Below the pieces are notes generated by a model that did no database searches, was not told where the DNA came from, and saw nothing but the letters and a program-made list of their open reading frames with translations. Positions 9,668-16,908 of a DNA stretch of 64,000 nt are shown here, piece by piece; the first letter of the stretch is position 1, and each line of letters opens with the position of its first letter. Where the stretch lies: positions 513,107-577,106 of the forward strand of contig CAXXGM010000007.1 of assembly GCA_963677325.2 (NCBI GenBank). Direction: 5' to 3'. The translations under genes were made by a program, and so were the position numbers. This DNA comes from G963677325 sp963677325 (lineage in GTDB: Bacteria > Bacteroidota > Bacteroidia > Bacteroidales > Prolixibacteraceae).

Positions 9668-10098
9668 GCTATTGTAGCACAGGCTTCCATTTTATTCCTG
9701 CAGAAAGCGCAAATCCCTTTTATTGAATACTGGTATTCATCAATTTTAAATCCGGTCAGAGGAAGGTTGGGCAGATCTTCCTTGTTCAGATCGAAATCAA
9801 AGATCTTTCCACAGGTTTTACATTTAAAATGGCCATGCGAAGAAGTATCGGCGTCATACCTTAGTTCATTGTTTTCAATATTGAGGGCAACAACCAATCC
9901 CTCCTGAATAAATAGATTCAGTACGTTATAGACGGTTGTTTTTGATAACCTGTCAATTTTCTTGACAAGGTCGCTGTAGATGACGTCAACGGTAGGGTGG
10001 TTGCGATTGGAGATAAGATAATGCATTATTTTCACCCTTTTCCGGAGAGGCCTTACCCCGTTCTTTGTTAAATAACTTTTGATATGAAGCTCTTGCAT
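9664..10098 (-). CDS. Fur/PerR-family transcriptional regulator
   Basis: A 144-residue metalloregulator. The N-terminal winged helix (about 10-80) includes PLRKRVKIMHYLISN and VDVIYSDLVKKIDRLSKTTVYNVLNLF, the family's recognition-helix region. The C-terminal half has the Fur metal-binding HGHFKCKTCGKIFDF segment and a second CAFC pair, so two CxxC motifs for a structural zinc are present. Peroxide sensing (PerR-like) is more likely than iron sensing because the protein is short and lacks a His-rich tail, but this is an inference. A possible -7 box lies 22 nt upstream of the ATG. Confidence 0.92.
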   Translation of the reverse strand: MQELHIKSYLTKNGVRPLRKRVKIMHYLISNRNHPTVDVIYSDLVKKIDRLSKTTVYNVLNLFIQEGLVVALNIENNELRYDADTSSHGHFKCKTCGKIFDFDLNKEDLPNLPLTGFKIDEYQYSIKGICAFCRNKMEACATIA

Positions 10099-10119
10099 GG
10101 TTAGGAGTTAAATAGGTGA

Positions 10120-10127
10120 CAAAAATA
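10120..10127 (-). promoter_or_regulatory. Candidate -7 box for the Fur-family gene
   Basis: On the minus strand this reads TATTTTTG, a TAnnTTTG match 22 nt before the start codon. The flanking DNA is very AT-rich, so a chance match is possible. Confidence 0.35.
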
Positions 10128-10312
10128 AATTTTATTTTAAAAAAAAACAGATTGTATAAAAAATTAATTATAGTATTCACACTTAAAAAATTGTGACTTT
10201 GCTGCTGATGGGTTTTAAAATTTCAGTAAGGAATAATAAAAGATTGTAAGTTTAACGTTAATTAACTTTACTTAGAGTAAGTTAAGCCTTTCTGTATATA
10301 CATTTGTATTGT

Positions 10313-10391
10313 TGCTGAAGAGCAAGTTTTTTCATAGGATTTAGGTTAGTTAGGTTAGGTAGAAAGAGGGCGTCGCTAGATGCCCTCTTTT
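10313..10391 (+). ncRNA. Candidate short intergenic RNA ending in a strong terminator
   Basis: A perfect TACATTTG (-7 type) at 10299-10306 is followed about 60 nt later by a 9-bp hairpin with a T-run at 10363-10391. No ORF of note is read from this strand between them. The predicted RNA is about 80 nt, with a pyrimidine-poor GTTAG-repeated middle part. The alternative is that the hairpin only ends the minus-strand GroES-like gene. The RNA itself is inferred. Confidence 0.35.
10363..10391. terminator. Bidirectional intrinsic terminator
   Basis: The stem AAAGAGGGC/GCCCTCTTT (9 bp) has a 10-nt loop and is followed by T-rich sequence on the plus strand and by A/T-rich sequence on the minus strand. 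It lies 52 nt past the stop of the GroES-like gene. Confidence 0.75.
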
Positions 10392-10442
10392 GATTTGGGC
10401 TTAAGACTTAATGATAAAAGGGAACTCATCGCTCATCTCTCA

Positions 10443-10826
10443 TCACTCAAAAAGTCCTTCTTCTCGTACAATCATCAAAATCGCGGAATGAGGGATAATG
10501 ATATATTTTTCTTTCTTGAATTCAATCTCGAAACCGGGTTTACTGAGATAAACTGCCAAATCACCTACTTTTGCCTGCAGTGGAAGATATTTGGCATCCT
10601 TGTGTTGTTCTTTCCAGGGTTCATCTTCTTCCGTCATATTAGGAAACGGGAATCCGGGTCCGATTTTAATCACATATCCTACCTGAACATTTTCCTTATC
10701 CACGGCAGACGGCGGTAAATAGAGCCCGGAAGAAGTTTGGAAATTCGGATTCTTTGGCTTTATTAAAACCCGGTCGCCCACCATTTCGATTTTAGCTATG
10801 TCCTTTTCATCGAGATTCAATGCCAT
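10443..10826 (-). CDS. GroES-like co-chaperone family protein
   Basis: A 127-residue protein of the Cpn10 fold: VGDRVLIKPKNPNFQTSSGLYLPPSA near residues 16-41 corresponds to the first GroES strand and mobile-loop region, and KVGDLAVYLSKPGFEI to the later barrel. It is longer than canonical GroES (about 95 residues), with an extra insertion around FPNMTEEDEPWKEQH, and no groEL is next to it. This matches the separate GroES-like family seen in many Bacteroidota rather than the true GroES. Its client or partner is unknown. It is followed by a terminator. Confidence 0.82.
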   Translation of the reverse strand: MALNLDEKDIAKIEMVGDRVLIKPKNPNFQTSSGLYLPPSAVDKENVQVGYVIKIGPGFPFPNMTEEDEPWKEQHKDAKYLPLQAKVGDLAVYLSKPGFEIEFKKEKYIIIPHSAILMIVREEGLFE

Positions 10827-10872
10827 AATATTGGATCTAAAGATTCAGTTATAAACCGAATGTATTATTAAA

Positions 10873-11655
10873 TTATTTGTGATGTGAAAATATCCATGGT
10901 AATAACTCCGGAGTGGCAAACGTACTGTCCCAACTGTTGTGATTTGCATCCGGAAATTCTGTAAACTTTACTTCGGCTCCCAATTCTTTAAGTCTGGTAT
11001 AAAGATTTCGGGATAAATCGGTAGGGACCACCGTGTCTTTGGCTCCATGAAATAACCAGATTGGGACCTTCTTCGCATAAACTCCAGCCAGATCTGTCAT
11101 ATGGCCGCCACAAATTGGAACAGCCGCCGCAAAAGTATTGGGGAAAAGATAGAGCATTTCAAGTGTTCCGAATCCTCCCATAGACAATCCCATGATGTAC
11201 AACCTTTTTGAATCAACTTTAAAATTCTTTTTAATTTCTTTCAGTAAATCATTCAATAGTTCAGCCATCTCGCCAGGTTTTTGACCTGAAGTGCGCCGGT
11301 ATGTTTTCTTCCCATCCTGGATTCTGATATCTAAAGAAGCCCATGTTTTCCCTTCGGGACATTGAGGAAATAGAATAATAGCCGGAAATTTATCCCTGTT
11401 TGAATCTTTCAGGAAAAGATCTCCTCCATGCATGAGTTGTTTCTCGTTATCATTTCCCCTTTCGCCTGATCCATGGAGGAAAACTAAAACAGGATATTTT
11501 ATGTCAGGATTATAATCTTTTGGATAAAGCATCCGGTAATTTAACACATCCCCGTTTTTAGCTTTGTAAACTCTTTTTTGATAAAGTGAAAAATCCTGCG
11601 CCATAGAAAAATGATAAAGGATAACAAGAACAGGAATTAAAAGAAATTTTGTCAT
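10873..11655 (-). CDS. Secreted alpha/beta-hydrolase esterase (prolyl-oligopeptidase/phospholipase-like)
   Basis: A 260-residue exported hydrolase with a signal peptide ending near SMAQ (residue 20). The nucleophile elbow GLSMGG puts the catalytic Ser at 158. The other triad members are probably Asp207 in HGAKDTVVP and His239 in DANHNSWD, and the oxyanion segment is FLHGSGERGND (59-69). This arrangement fits the esterase-D/PHB-depolymerase-like 'predicted peptidase' group that acts on small esters or polysaccharide acyl groups. The exact substrate is not predictable. It lies between the GroES-like gene and htpG, in the same direction. Confidence 0.88.
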   Translation of the reverse strand: MTKFLLIPVLVILYHFSMAQDFSLYQKRVYKAKNGDVLNYRMLYPKDYNPDIKYPVLVFLHGSGERGNDNEKQLMHGGDLFLKDSNRDKFPAIILFPQCPEGKTWASLDIRIQDGKKTYRRTSGQKPGEMAELLNDLLKEIKKNFKVDSKRLYIMGLSMGGFGTLEMLYLFPNTFAAAVPICGGHMTDLAGVYAKKVPIWLFHGAKDTVVPTDLSRNLYTRLKELGAEVKFTEFPDANHNSWDSTFATPELLPWIFSHHK

Positions 11656-11696
11656 TGGAAGTAGATTTTTTATAATTTCCTCAATATTGAAAATAA

Positions 11697-11726
11697 AAGA
11701 GGCTATCCCGACTCTGACAGCCTCTT
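11697..11726 (-). terminator. Intrinsic terminator after htpG
   Basis: The 8-bp stem AAGAGGCT/AGCCTCTT with a 14-nt loop is followed on the minus strand by TTTTATTTT. It lies just past the htpG stop and before the esterase start. Confidence 0.75.
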
Positions 11727-11758
11727 ATGTTATTAGCGCGAAATTACAAAATGCTTAA

Positions 11759-13807
11759 TCATTTGATTAATTCAACACTGCGTTTTACAAAATTATTTAA
11801 TGCTTCACCTCTCAGCATATTATTGGCTAAAAGTGCAAGATCAACAAGTTCTTTGGCCAGGTTGTTCTGTGATCCAAATGCTTCAAGCTTTTGTCTTTTC
11901 GTCTCCTCAAGTTTTTTGATTTTATCTTCTGTCTCATTCAAAAGATCTTTTTCTTCCTGCGGAATTTCTTCTTCCTTTTTATCTTGTTTCATCTTTTTCA
12001 AAGAGTCGGCTTCACTCTTTAATTTAGTTAATTCCGGAGTAATGGAATCGAGGTCTGCTGAAAGTTTCTCGTGTTTCTCATTGATTACACGTTTAACAAG
12101 AGGATGGGAGATGTTTACAACCAGGTTGTAGCTGTTTGGTAAATCGCCGTAAAAGCTCATTCCATTCTGCATTTTTGACATATCTTTCATCCTGCGCATA
12201 AACTCATTTTGAGTAATGACCATTGGACTTCCATTTTCCCCTAAATCCTGGAAATCAACAATGAAATTGCCATTTTCTTTTGGAACAATGGCTTGAAAGA
12301 TCGGACTTAATTCATTCTTTTCATCCAGTGAGAGCTGTGCTTCCTGCTTGTTATCCTTATCTATAAGTTTTTCAGGAACATCGGCATCTACTCTTACGAA
12401 ATGTTTTTTAGGAAATTTCTGTTCAAAATGATTCAGCAGAGGAGTTGCCAGTACATCATTCATTAACAGCACATCATACCCTTTTGATTTCGCCGCTTCA
12501 ATAAAACTATACTGCTCCTCTTTATCTGTAGCATAGATATAAACCAGCTTATTATCCTTATCGGTCTGGTTGGCATCAATTAATTTTTCGTATTCCTCCC
12601 AGGTAAAGTTTTTGCCTTCAGTATTGGTGAAAAGGAAAAATTTCAGTGCTTTTTCATAAAATTTCTCATCAGTAAGCATTCCATACTCGATGAAAAGTTT
12701 CAGATCATTCCATTTTTCCTCAAATTCGCTTCTTTTTTCCTTAAAGATATCCTGTAAGCGGTCAGCTACTTTTTTTGTAATATGACTGCTGATCTTTTTT
12801 ACATTAGAATCGCTTTGCAGATAGGACCTTGATACATTCAAGGGTATATCCGGTGAATCAAGCACTCCATGCAAAAGAGTCAAGAATTCAGGAACTATTC
12901 CTTCGACGGAATCAGTGACAAAAACCTGGTTTGAAAAAAGTTGGATTTTGTTTTTCTGGACTTCAAAATTGTTTTTCAGTTTGGGGAAATATAAAATACC
13001 CGTCAGATTAAAAGGATAATCCACGTTAAGATGAATGTTGAACAGCGGATCATCGGCCATAGGATATAGCTTGTGATAAAAATCCTTATAATCTTCATCC
13101 TTCAGATCCACCGGTTTGCGGGTCCAGGCCGGAGTGGTTTCATTGATCTGATTATCTTCTTCGGTGTCCTCGTATTTGCCATCTTTCCATTCCTTCTTTT
13201 TGCCAAAAATAACAGGGATCGGCAGGAACTTGCAATATTTATTCAGCATGTCCGAAATGCGGTTTTCATCAAGAAACTCAGCTGAATCTGAATTGACGTG
13301 CATGATGATATCCGTACCAACCTGGTCTTTCTCCGTCTCTTCCATCAGATATTCCGGCGATCCGTCGCACACCCATCTTACTGGTTTGGTATCCGGCAGA
13401 TAAGAGCGGCTGATGATCTCAACTTCCTCGGAAACCATGAAAGAGGAATAGAATCCAAGTCCGAAATGACCTATAATGGCATTGGCATCATTTTTATATT
13501 TCTCAAGAAATTCATTGGCTCCGGAAAACGCGATCTGGTTGATGTAGCGTTCTACTTCTTCGGAAGTCATTCCTATTCCATTATCAGAAACAGTGATTGT
13601 TTTGGCCTTTTTGTCAAACGAAACACGAACTTTCAATTCCTGTACATCCCCCTGGTATTTGCCGGCCCTGGCAATGGTATACAGTTTCTGGGTTGCATCA
13701 ACAGCATTGGATACTATTTCACGAAGAAAAATGTCGTGATCAGAATAAAGAAATTTTTTAATTATTGGAAACAGATTTTCACTGGTTACGCCGATTTTTC
13801 CTTTCAT
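11759..13807 (-). CDS. htpG: Molecular chaperone HtpG (Hsp90 family)
   Basis: A 682-residue Hsp90 homologue, cytosolic and ATP-dependent. The N-terminal ATPase domain shows IFLREIVSNAVDAT (about 27-40) with the ATP-binding Asn/Asp pair, VSDNGIGMTSEEV (about 73-85) and the GHFGLGFYSSFMV lid segment (about 112-124). The middle domain includes the conserved Arg region near DIPLNVSRSYLQSD (about 318-331). A highly charged segment, KLKSEADSLKKMKQDKKEEEIPQEE, is inserted near residues 600-625, and the dimerisation domain ends NNFVKRSVELIK. The charged insertion is typical of Bacteroidota HtpG. Transcription ends at a hairpin directly after the gene. Confidence 0.97.
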   Translation of the reverse strand: MKGKIGVTSENLFPIIKKFLYSDHDIFLREIVSNAVDATQKLYTIARAGKYQGDVQELKVRVSFDKKAKTITVSDNGIGMTSEEVERYINQIAFSGANEFLEKYKNDANAIIGHFGLGFYSSFMVSEEVEIISRSYLPDTKPVRWVCDGSPEYLMEETEKDQVGTDIIMHVNSDSAEFLDENRISDMLNKYCKFLPIPVIFGKKKEWKDGKYEDTEEDNQINETTPAWTRKPVDLKDEDYKDFYHKLYPMADDPLFNIHLNVDYPFNLTGILYFPKLKNNFEVQKNKIQLFSNQVFVTDSVEGIVPEFLTLLHGVLDSPDIPLNVSRSYLQSDSNVKKISSHITKKVADRLQDIFKEKRSEFEEKWNDLKLFIEYGMLTDEKFYEKALKFFLFTNTEGKNFTWEEYEKLIDANQTDKDNKLVYIYATDKEEQYSFIEAAKSKGYDVLLMNDVLATPLLNHFEQKFPKKHFVRVDADVPEKLIDKDNKQEAQLSLDEKNELSPIFQAIVPKENGNFIVDFQDLGENGSPMVITQNEFMRRMKDMSKMQNGMSFYGDLPNSYNLVVNISHPLVKRVINEKHEKLSADLDSITPELTKLKSEADSLKKMKQDKKEEEIPQEEKDLLNETEDKIKKLEETKRQKLEAFGSQNNLAKELVDLALLANNMLRGEALNNFVKRSVELIK

Positions 13808-14124
13808 CTTGTGTATTTAATTTTAAAATTAACTTGATAGAACAGATTCAAAGGTTATGCCAATTCGGGTAAACTGTCGATATGGCAGAAAAATTGAATA
13901 AAATGTGACATCTCAATGTCAGGATGATTTATTAAAAAGGAAAATAAGGTGAAGTCCCATGACATTCAGAATTTAAATATGAAAAATATATTGACTTCGA
14001 GGTAACCTTCTTATCATTTCAGGTATTAAATAACAACTGGTAAAAAATTATATAATTATCATTATTTAAAAATAAGAAAATTCAGTAATAGATTAAACAA
14101 TCTGGAGTCTTCCTTTAAAACCAT
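13808..14124. other. Divergent AT-rich intergenic region
   Basis: This region lies between the htpG start and the CPBP protease start and must carry promoters for both. No ORF, repeat or structured element is evident. Confidence 0.4.
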
Positions 14125-14940
14125 ATGATGAATAACGAGACTTATCCGAATTTCAAACAATTTCTGCTGCTCTTAATTTTTTTCTTTTCCTCCTTATTTT
14201 GTTTGCATATGATATTTGCAATCTCTCATGTAATTGGAGGGCAACTATCGGATTCATATATGGTATTTATTATACCTGTTGTTCATTCTATTTTTTACAT
14301 CCTCTTCATTTTATACGTGAGCAGGAAAAGTGGCATTCCTGTTAGATGGACAGTAAAACTTCCGCCTATCTATTTTGTTTTGCTTTTGTCTCTTTTAGCA
14401 ATATCCACAGTAATAATTACACAGCCTTTTATTTACCCAATTGAATACTTTAGTAGTCTGGGTGAAGGTAGATTTAGATTTGTCGAGTTTGTTATGCCGA
14501 AATTTAATTTACTTGTAGTCTATAGATTTATTTTCACTGTTTTTATTGTTCCCGTTTGTGAAGAGATATTTTGGAGAAAGCAAGTTTTCGGAATTCTATT
14601 AAAGAAATATTCACCTACGATGGCAATTGTTTTATCGTCAGTTCTGTTTGCTTGCGGACACTTAAGAAGATTTGATATAGGATCACTGTTTATTTGGGGT
14701 CTTCTGTTTTGTTTCGTCTATTATAAATCAAAATCAATTGAGTTCTCAATCCTGCTCCATTCAATTTCAAATGTCCATTCCTTTTTTGTTAAACGTGTAT
14801 TCATCGATATTAATCAAATTCAATTCTTTAAATATATCACGATAATAATCATTAGCGCCCTAGTCTTTTATATGGTAATTTCATATTTGAATAGGAATAA
14901 ATTAATAAAAGATTATGAAATTGATAACAAGATTGTCTAG
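14125..14940 (+). CDS. CPBP-family intramembrane metalloprotease
   Basis: A 271-residue, multi-pass membrane protein (about eight TM segments). The CPBP/Abi motifs are present: EEIFWRK (Glu146-Glu147 and Arg151), a Gly-His at 178-179 in FACGH, and HSISN (His212, Asn216). These form the glutamate/histidine metal site of Rce1-type proteases. In bacteria such proteins act in bacteriocin self-immunity, peptide maturation or envelope roles; nothing next to it decides which. The coding sequence is more AT-rich than its neighbours, which may mean it was acquired. It converges on the next gene with a 2-nt gap. Confidence 0.88.
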   Translation: MMNNETYPNFKQFLLLLIFFFSSLFCLHMIFAISHVIGGQLSDSYMVFIIPVVHSIFYILFILYVSRKSGIPVRWTVKLPPIYFVLLLSLLAISTVIITQPFIYPIEYFSSLGEGRFRFVEFVMPKFNLLVVYRFIFTVFIVPVCEEIFWRKQVFGILLKKYSPTMAIVLSSVLFACGHLRRFDIGSLFIWGLLFCFVYYKSKSIEFSILLHSISNVHSFFVKRVFIDINQIQFFKYITIIIISALVFYMVISYLNRNKLIKDYEIDNKIV

Positions 14941-14942
14941 TT

Positions 14943-15455
14943 CTAAGGAAGATCATTATCTGATATATATTGCACCCGTATTAACTTTTTTACAGGGAAG
15001 GGGAAAAATTCTGGAGTCTCTTTCCTATATTTCAGATAAGGTTCGCCAAATGTTCTTTCCAGTTCAAGATATTCACTTTTAATGCAGGCTTTGAAAACCA
15101 GGTACCCCACGAGGGTAGTTGTCAGGATCAGCCAGGAGTTCATCAGCAGGGCAATGGCCGGAATAATAAGTAGCAGGATAGAAGCATACAAGGGACTCTG
15201 ACAGAAGAAAAAACCTCCGGTCGTGACCAGTTTGGCCTCTTTTAATCCTTTGAGTAAACTCCTTACAGTTATAAAATAGAATATCAGCCCTGCCCCCAGT
15301 AGGATCGCGCCGGTCAGTCGAAGATAACCGCCAGGATTGGAAGTAAACACAAAAATATCTTTTTTGATCAGTGTCAGAACAACGGTCAGGGCTAACCAGG
15401 GAAGGGTGATTCTTCCAATCTTTGGCCCGGCTCCGAAGAAATTTAGTTTTTCCAT
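14943..15455 (-). CDS. ICMT/PEMT-like membrane methyltransferase family protein
   Basis: A 170-residue protein with four or five TM segments and the C-terminal pattern of isoprenylcysteine carboxyl methyltransferase-like proteins: a Tyr/Pro turn (TTGGFFFCQSPLY), then SEYLELERTFGEPYLKYRKETPEFFPF, the conserved Glu-Tyr-Arg-Pro tail that binds S-adenosylmethionine. The usual Arg-His-Pro before the Tyr is replaced by Cys-Gln-Ser-Pro, so activity is uncertain. The substrate is unknown. Confidence 0.75.
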   Translation of the reverse strand: MEKLNFFGAGPKIGRITLPWLALTVVLTLIKKDIFVFTSNPGGYLRLTGAILLGAGLIFYFITVRSLLKGLKEAKLVTTGGFFFCQSPLYASILLLIIPAIALLMNSWLILTTTLVGYLVFKACIKSEYLELERTFGEPYLKYRKETPEFFPFPVKKLIRVQYISDNDLP

Positions 15456-15961
15456 GGAAAACGTTAAAAAAATTGATGTTACTATTATCTCTTTCGAGCT
15501 GCAAGATCATGGTATAAAAGTAATAAAATATTTTATGAAAAATAGTGCAGAGGCATCAGGCATCAGGCATTAGACTTTAAGGTTTGTAATTCAGGGTTTA
15601 GGCGGAGGGTCTATTGTTTTCTGGATACTAATTCATAACTCCTCTCCAAAGTTTTCTGTAAAACAGATGAACCAGACCATGATACTGTTTATCACACAGG
15701 GGAATGAATGTTCCGACGGGTTGCGGATTTAAAAGACAAATTATACTCATACCAAACTTAACTGGTCCGGACCAGATCCCTGATCTTTTCGTATCATCTC
15801 CGGGGTTTGTGTATGGTTCCTGTATGGTTTGTGTATGGTTCCTGTATCAAATCATACATAAGCCATACATAAGCCATACAGGATGATTACTCGAAGGAGG
15901 ATGAAGGCAGGGATCAGGCATTAAGCTACGATGAGGAAGTGTCGGCTTTTGTTTTATTTAA
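15456..15961. other. Intergenic region with short-period repeats
   Basis: It contains three copies of a 7-nt GGCATCA/GGCATTA unit near 15552-15572 and a palindromic repeat at 15805-15883 (listed separately). No convincing gene is seen. Confidence 0.5.
15805..15883. repeat. Palindromic TGTATGGT repeat element
   Basis: The left arm holds alternating GTGTATGGTT/CCTGTATGGTT units and the right arm holds their reverse complement (CCATACATAAGCCATACAGGA), around a short centre near CAAATC. This can fold into a long hairpin. It is one of several unrelated hairpin repeats in this window. Confidence 0.6.
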
Positions 15962-16399
15962 TCACAATTCCAAACAAGCGCTATTAATTTCGTCGGTTTT
16001 ATCGATTATATTAAATATTCCAATTATGATTGTGAGTATGGTACCTATTAATCCTATAATGATTGATAAAAATAAAGGGGAATTAAATATCAAATTAACC
16101 GTGAATCCCAGTATAAATCCTGTTAAACCGGATAGAAAATATAAAATATCAAGTTCAACAGACCAATTAATGTTCAATTTATCCTGTTGAATAAAGATTG
16201 AAATATGACCGTCACGAAACACTTTTAATGCTTCACCTCTGTATTGGTTTCTGCGCGTAAAAAATACTTCTTCAGATCCTGGATTTGTCTTAAAACTCAA
16301 CGAATTCATGTAATCCTCATATTTCAATCTTATTGTTTCAATCGAAACCGATTTATTGAAGTCAGTTTGCAAGGATCTTTCAAGTTTAAAAATATTCAT
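15962..16399 (-). CDS. Hypothetical membrane protein with two C-terminal TM segments
   Basis: A 145-residue protein not recognised as any named family. Residues 1-75 are hydrophilic and contain a short beta-like segment (EEVFFTRRNQYRGEALKVFRDGHISIFI). Residues about 82-132 form two hydrophobic helices (ILYFLSGLTGFILGFTVNLI and LFLSIIIGLIGTILTIIIGIF) separated by NSP. The tail is short and acidic. There is no signal peptide. It is isolated between repeat DNA and the tRNA genes, so the context says little. Confidence 0.6.
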   Translation of the reverse strand: MNIFKLERSLQTDFNKSVSIETIRLKYEDYMNSLSFKTNPGSEEVFFTRRNQYRGEALKVFRDGHISIFIQQDKLNINWSVELDILYFLSGLTGFILGFTVNLIFNSPLFLSIIIGLIGTILTIIIGIFNIIDKTDEINSACLEL

Positions 16400-16511
16400 T
16401 TGTTTAGGTTTTTCTTCAGATCAACACTAATCGGCTAAACAAATATAGCTGTTAAATCTACAACTATGAAATAAATGAATTTTTGAAATTTGGCGGGATT
16501 ATGAAATTAAA

Positions 16512-16539
16512 AAACCAATCTCCCGAAGAGGATTGGTTT
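16512..16539 (-). terminator. Terminator of the tRNA-Ser/tRNA-Trp transcript
   Basis: The 9-bp stem AAACCAATC/GATTGGTTT is followed on the minus strand by a run of T and lies 14 nt past the tRNA-Trp 3' end. Confidence 0.75.
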
Positions 16540-16552
16540 GAAATTTTTTCTG

Positions 16553-16625
16553 CACGGGAGGAGCGACTCGAACGCCCGACACCTGGTTTTGGAGACCAGT
16601 GCTCTACCAACTGAGCTACACCCGT
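16553..16625 (-). tRNA. tRNA-Trp (anticodon CCA)
   Basis: The minus strand folds as a 73-nt cloverleaf: acceptor 5' ACGGGTG with 3' CTCCCGT (one T-T mismatch at pair 6-67), D-stem GCTC/GAGC, anticodon stem CTGGT/ACCAG with loop CTCCAAA (CCA), and T-loop TTCGAGT. The discriminator is G, as usual for tRNA-Trp. A full CCA end is not encoded. Confidence 0.95.
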
Positions 16626-16630
16626 GGGTG

Positions 16631-16715
16631 CGGAGAGAGAGGGATTCGAACCCCCGGTACCTCACAGTACAACGGTTTTCAAGACCGCCGCGATCGACCA
16701 CTCTGCCATCTCTCC
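16631..16715 (-). tRNA. tRNA-Ser (anticodon TGA)
   Basis: An 85-nt class II tRNA on the minus strand: acceptor GGAGAGA/TCTCTCC, anticodon loop CTTGAAA (TGA), a long variable arm around GTACTGTGAGGTAC, T-loop TTCGAAT and discriminator G. It lies 5 nt upstream of tRNA-Trp and is probably cotranscribed with it. Confidence 0.95.
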
Positions 16716-16880
16716 AAGCGCTTGCAAAAGTAGACGTTTTTTTGGTTAGGCAAAAATTTGAAGTGACTTTTTTCAATTTATTTTCGATCAAATAGCGAAT
16801 AGCGAATTGCACGAATTGGAAACGAATTACCACGAACGGGTTTTTCTCAAAGGGCGCACTTGCGGTTTGTAATTCGCTCG

Positions 16881-16908
16881 CCTAAAGCCTAAAGCCTTCA
16901 GTCTGTAG
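16881..16908. repeat. Heptanucleotide repeat at the 3' end of the rRNA methyltransferase gene
   Basis: Four 7-nt units can be read as CCTAAAG, CCTAAAG, CCTTCAG and TCTGTAG. They match the TTTAGAC/TGAAGGCTTTAGGC elements at 24.2, 33.9 and 34.4 kb in reverse complement. They overlap the stop and the last codons of the gene. Confidence 0.65.

Noticed and set aside
10380..10718. 112-codon plus-strand frame over the GroES-like gene
   Set aside because: It is antisense to a well-supported Cpn10-fold gene and has no recognisable domain.
10443..10826. Canonical groES of a groESL operon
   Set aside because: It is 127 residues long with an insertion and has no groEL next to it; the separate GroES-like family fits better.
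11727..12131. 134-codon plus-strand frame inside htpG
   Set aside because: Antisense shadow of a certain gene.
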